Of a stretch of 64,000 nt of DNA, positions 63,317 through 64,000 are shown piece by piece. The DNA lies in contig NZ_ATWF01000001.1 of the NCBI RefSeq assembly GCF_000421105.1, positions 716,930 through 780,929 on the forward strand, read 5' to 3'. The notes under the pieces are model-generated. The model saw nothing but the letters and a program-made list of their open reading frames with translations. It ran no database searches and had not been told where the DNA came from. This DNA is from Limisalsivibrio acetivorans (lineage in GTDB: Bacteria > Chrysiogenota > Deferribacteres > Deferribacterales > Geovibrionaceae). Numbering within the stretch: the stretch's first letter is position 1; every line of letters begins with the position of its first letter. The position numbers and the translations under genes were made by a program.

Positions 63317-64000
63317 AGCTGATCCCGAATACTTTCTGGACTCCATACACAACGGGGCGTTCATCCTTGATGATGAGCTTAAGGTGTGCTACTGGAACAA
63401 ATGGATGGAGGCGCACACCTCCATGGACAGAAGTGAAGTTACGGGCAAAGCACTTCAGGAGCTTTTTCCTGAGATTAATGTAAACCAGCTCAAACGTAAG
63501 ATCCGCTCCATGAGGGCTCTTAAGTCCCATACATACTACGATGCCGGCTCCCACGGATACCTTCTCAAGATCAAATCTGCAAAATACACCAACTCCGTCT
63601 ATGAGTACATGAAGCAGAATGTTGTAATCTCCCCTATAGATGAGGAAATGAAACACGCACTGATAATGATATATGACCAGACCCCCCTCTTCGAAACACA
63701 GAAGATGCTGGAGGAGAACGAATCATTCCTGCGTGCTGTCTTCGCCAGAAGCATAAGCGGTATCGTTGTTATGGATATGGACAAGAATATATTTATATCC
63801 AACAGAGCTTTCCAGGATATGCTCCAGCTCGGTGCAGACGAGGTGACAGGTACGAGGCTCGACAGCTTCCTTTCCGATGAAGATAAAAAGAAATGCCTTG
63901 AGCTCCACAAAGGCCTTCTTAGTGGGGAGATAGAAAACTTCACCGAAGAGCTTCTGTTTACTCCGCCCGAAGGCAAAAGCTTCTGGGGAACAATGCGGGC
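63306..64000 (+). CDS. PAS-domain signalling protein, 3' truncated by the window end
   Basis: The frame opens at ATG 63306 (MKFKADPEYFLDSIHNGAFI) inside the end of the CheC-like gene and stays open to the window edge, 231 residues. Two PAS domains are visible: residues about 5-110 (LDDELKVCYWNKWMEAHTS, GKALQELFPEI) and from about 135 (FARSISGIVVMDMDKNIFIS, GADEVTGTRLDSFL). The output domain is outside; a histidine kinase is most likely given the receiver and phosphatase genes upstream. Confidence 0.85.
   Translation, partial: MKFKADPEYFLDSIHNGAFILDDELKVCYWNKWMEAHTSMDRSEVTGKALQELFPEINVNQLKRKIRSMRALKSHTYYDAGSHGYLLKIKSAKYTNSVYEYMKQNVVISPIDEEMKHALIMIYDQTPLFETQKMLEENESFLRAVFARSISGIVVMDMDKNIFISNRAFQDMLQLGADEVTGTRLDSFLSDEDKKKCLELHKGLLSGEIENFTEELLFTPPEGKSFWGTMR

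Overview
The window looks like chromosomal DNA from an anaerobic, respiring, motile Gram-negative bacterium, most likely of the Deferribacterota (Geovibrio/Seleniivibrio/Denitrovibrio type). This is an inference from gene content: polysulfide-reductase-type molybdoenzyme, flavocytochrome c sulfide dehydrogenase, DUF3373-type porin, complete Na+-NQR, a futalosine-pathway (menaquinone) enzyme, a methylmalonyl-CoA pathway and many PAS/GGDEF/EAL/HD-GYP signalling proteins. No rRNA is present, so taxonomy is not proven. I see no prophage, insertion sequence or CRISPR array.

Layout. 1-5.9 kb: tail of an EAL/HDOD protein, a receiver-kinase hybrid, an NMT1-PAS-GGDEF-EAL protein and a PQQ-type sugar dehydrogenase. 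6.1-7.4 kb: a HigBA toxin-antitoxin pair with a palindromic operator, an orphan small gene and tRNA-Arg(ACG) with its terminator. 7.4-13.4 kb: DHH phosphoesterase, MobA, an NtrB/NtrC-like two-component pair, a 38-residue membrane peptide and a MocR-type regulator. 13.5-25.5 kb: a sulfur-respiration island, all on the minus strand: triple-rhodanese lipoprotein, PsrCBA, DUF3373 porin, a small protein with a CX3CH motif, a TorD chaperone, FccB/FccA and an SH3 lipoprotein, each unit bounded by a strong hairpin terminator. 25.6-26.9 kb: rpsT, ybaK and a zinc-ribbon membrane protein.

26.9-33.8 kb: propionyl-CoA carboxylase (three subunits), methylmalonyl-CoA mutase and its GTPase chaperone MeaB. 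34.0-45.0 kb: housekeeping genes (futalosine hydrolase, two radical SAM proteins, MetF, a transglycosylase, Fe-alcohol dehydrogenase, M29 aminopeptidase, enolase, an outer-membrane protein, NadB, an MnmD-like methyltransferase). 45.0-53.6 kb: a 26-residue membrane peptide, two paralogous CheY-like receivers, an L,D-transpeptidase, a PrsW-like protease, a PAS-GGDEF protein, a MASE1-HD-GYP protein and a multi-PAS histidine kinase. 53.6-53.84 kb: an odd repeat-rich intergenic patch. 53.8-59.8 kb: nqrABCDEF plus a Cys-rich NqrM-like gene. 59.9-64 kb: a dCache-GGDEF-EAL protein and a receiver/CheC/PAS signalling operon running off the end.

How it fits together. FccAB can strip electrons from sulfide; PsrABC can put electrons from the quinone pool onto polysulfide/sulfur; the rhodanese lipoprotein may carry sulfane sulfur, as Sud does in Wolinella; the porin would admit substrate; TorD and MobA serve molybdoenzyme maturation. 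A repeated 15-bp motif (TGTAKACANNATACA) occurs upstream of both psrA and the torD operon and suggests common control. This island, with its CX3CH protein and shared motif, is the best candidate here for an incompletely described system. NQR, menaquinone synthesis and propionyl-CoA oxidation supply the rest of the energy metabolism.
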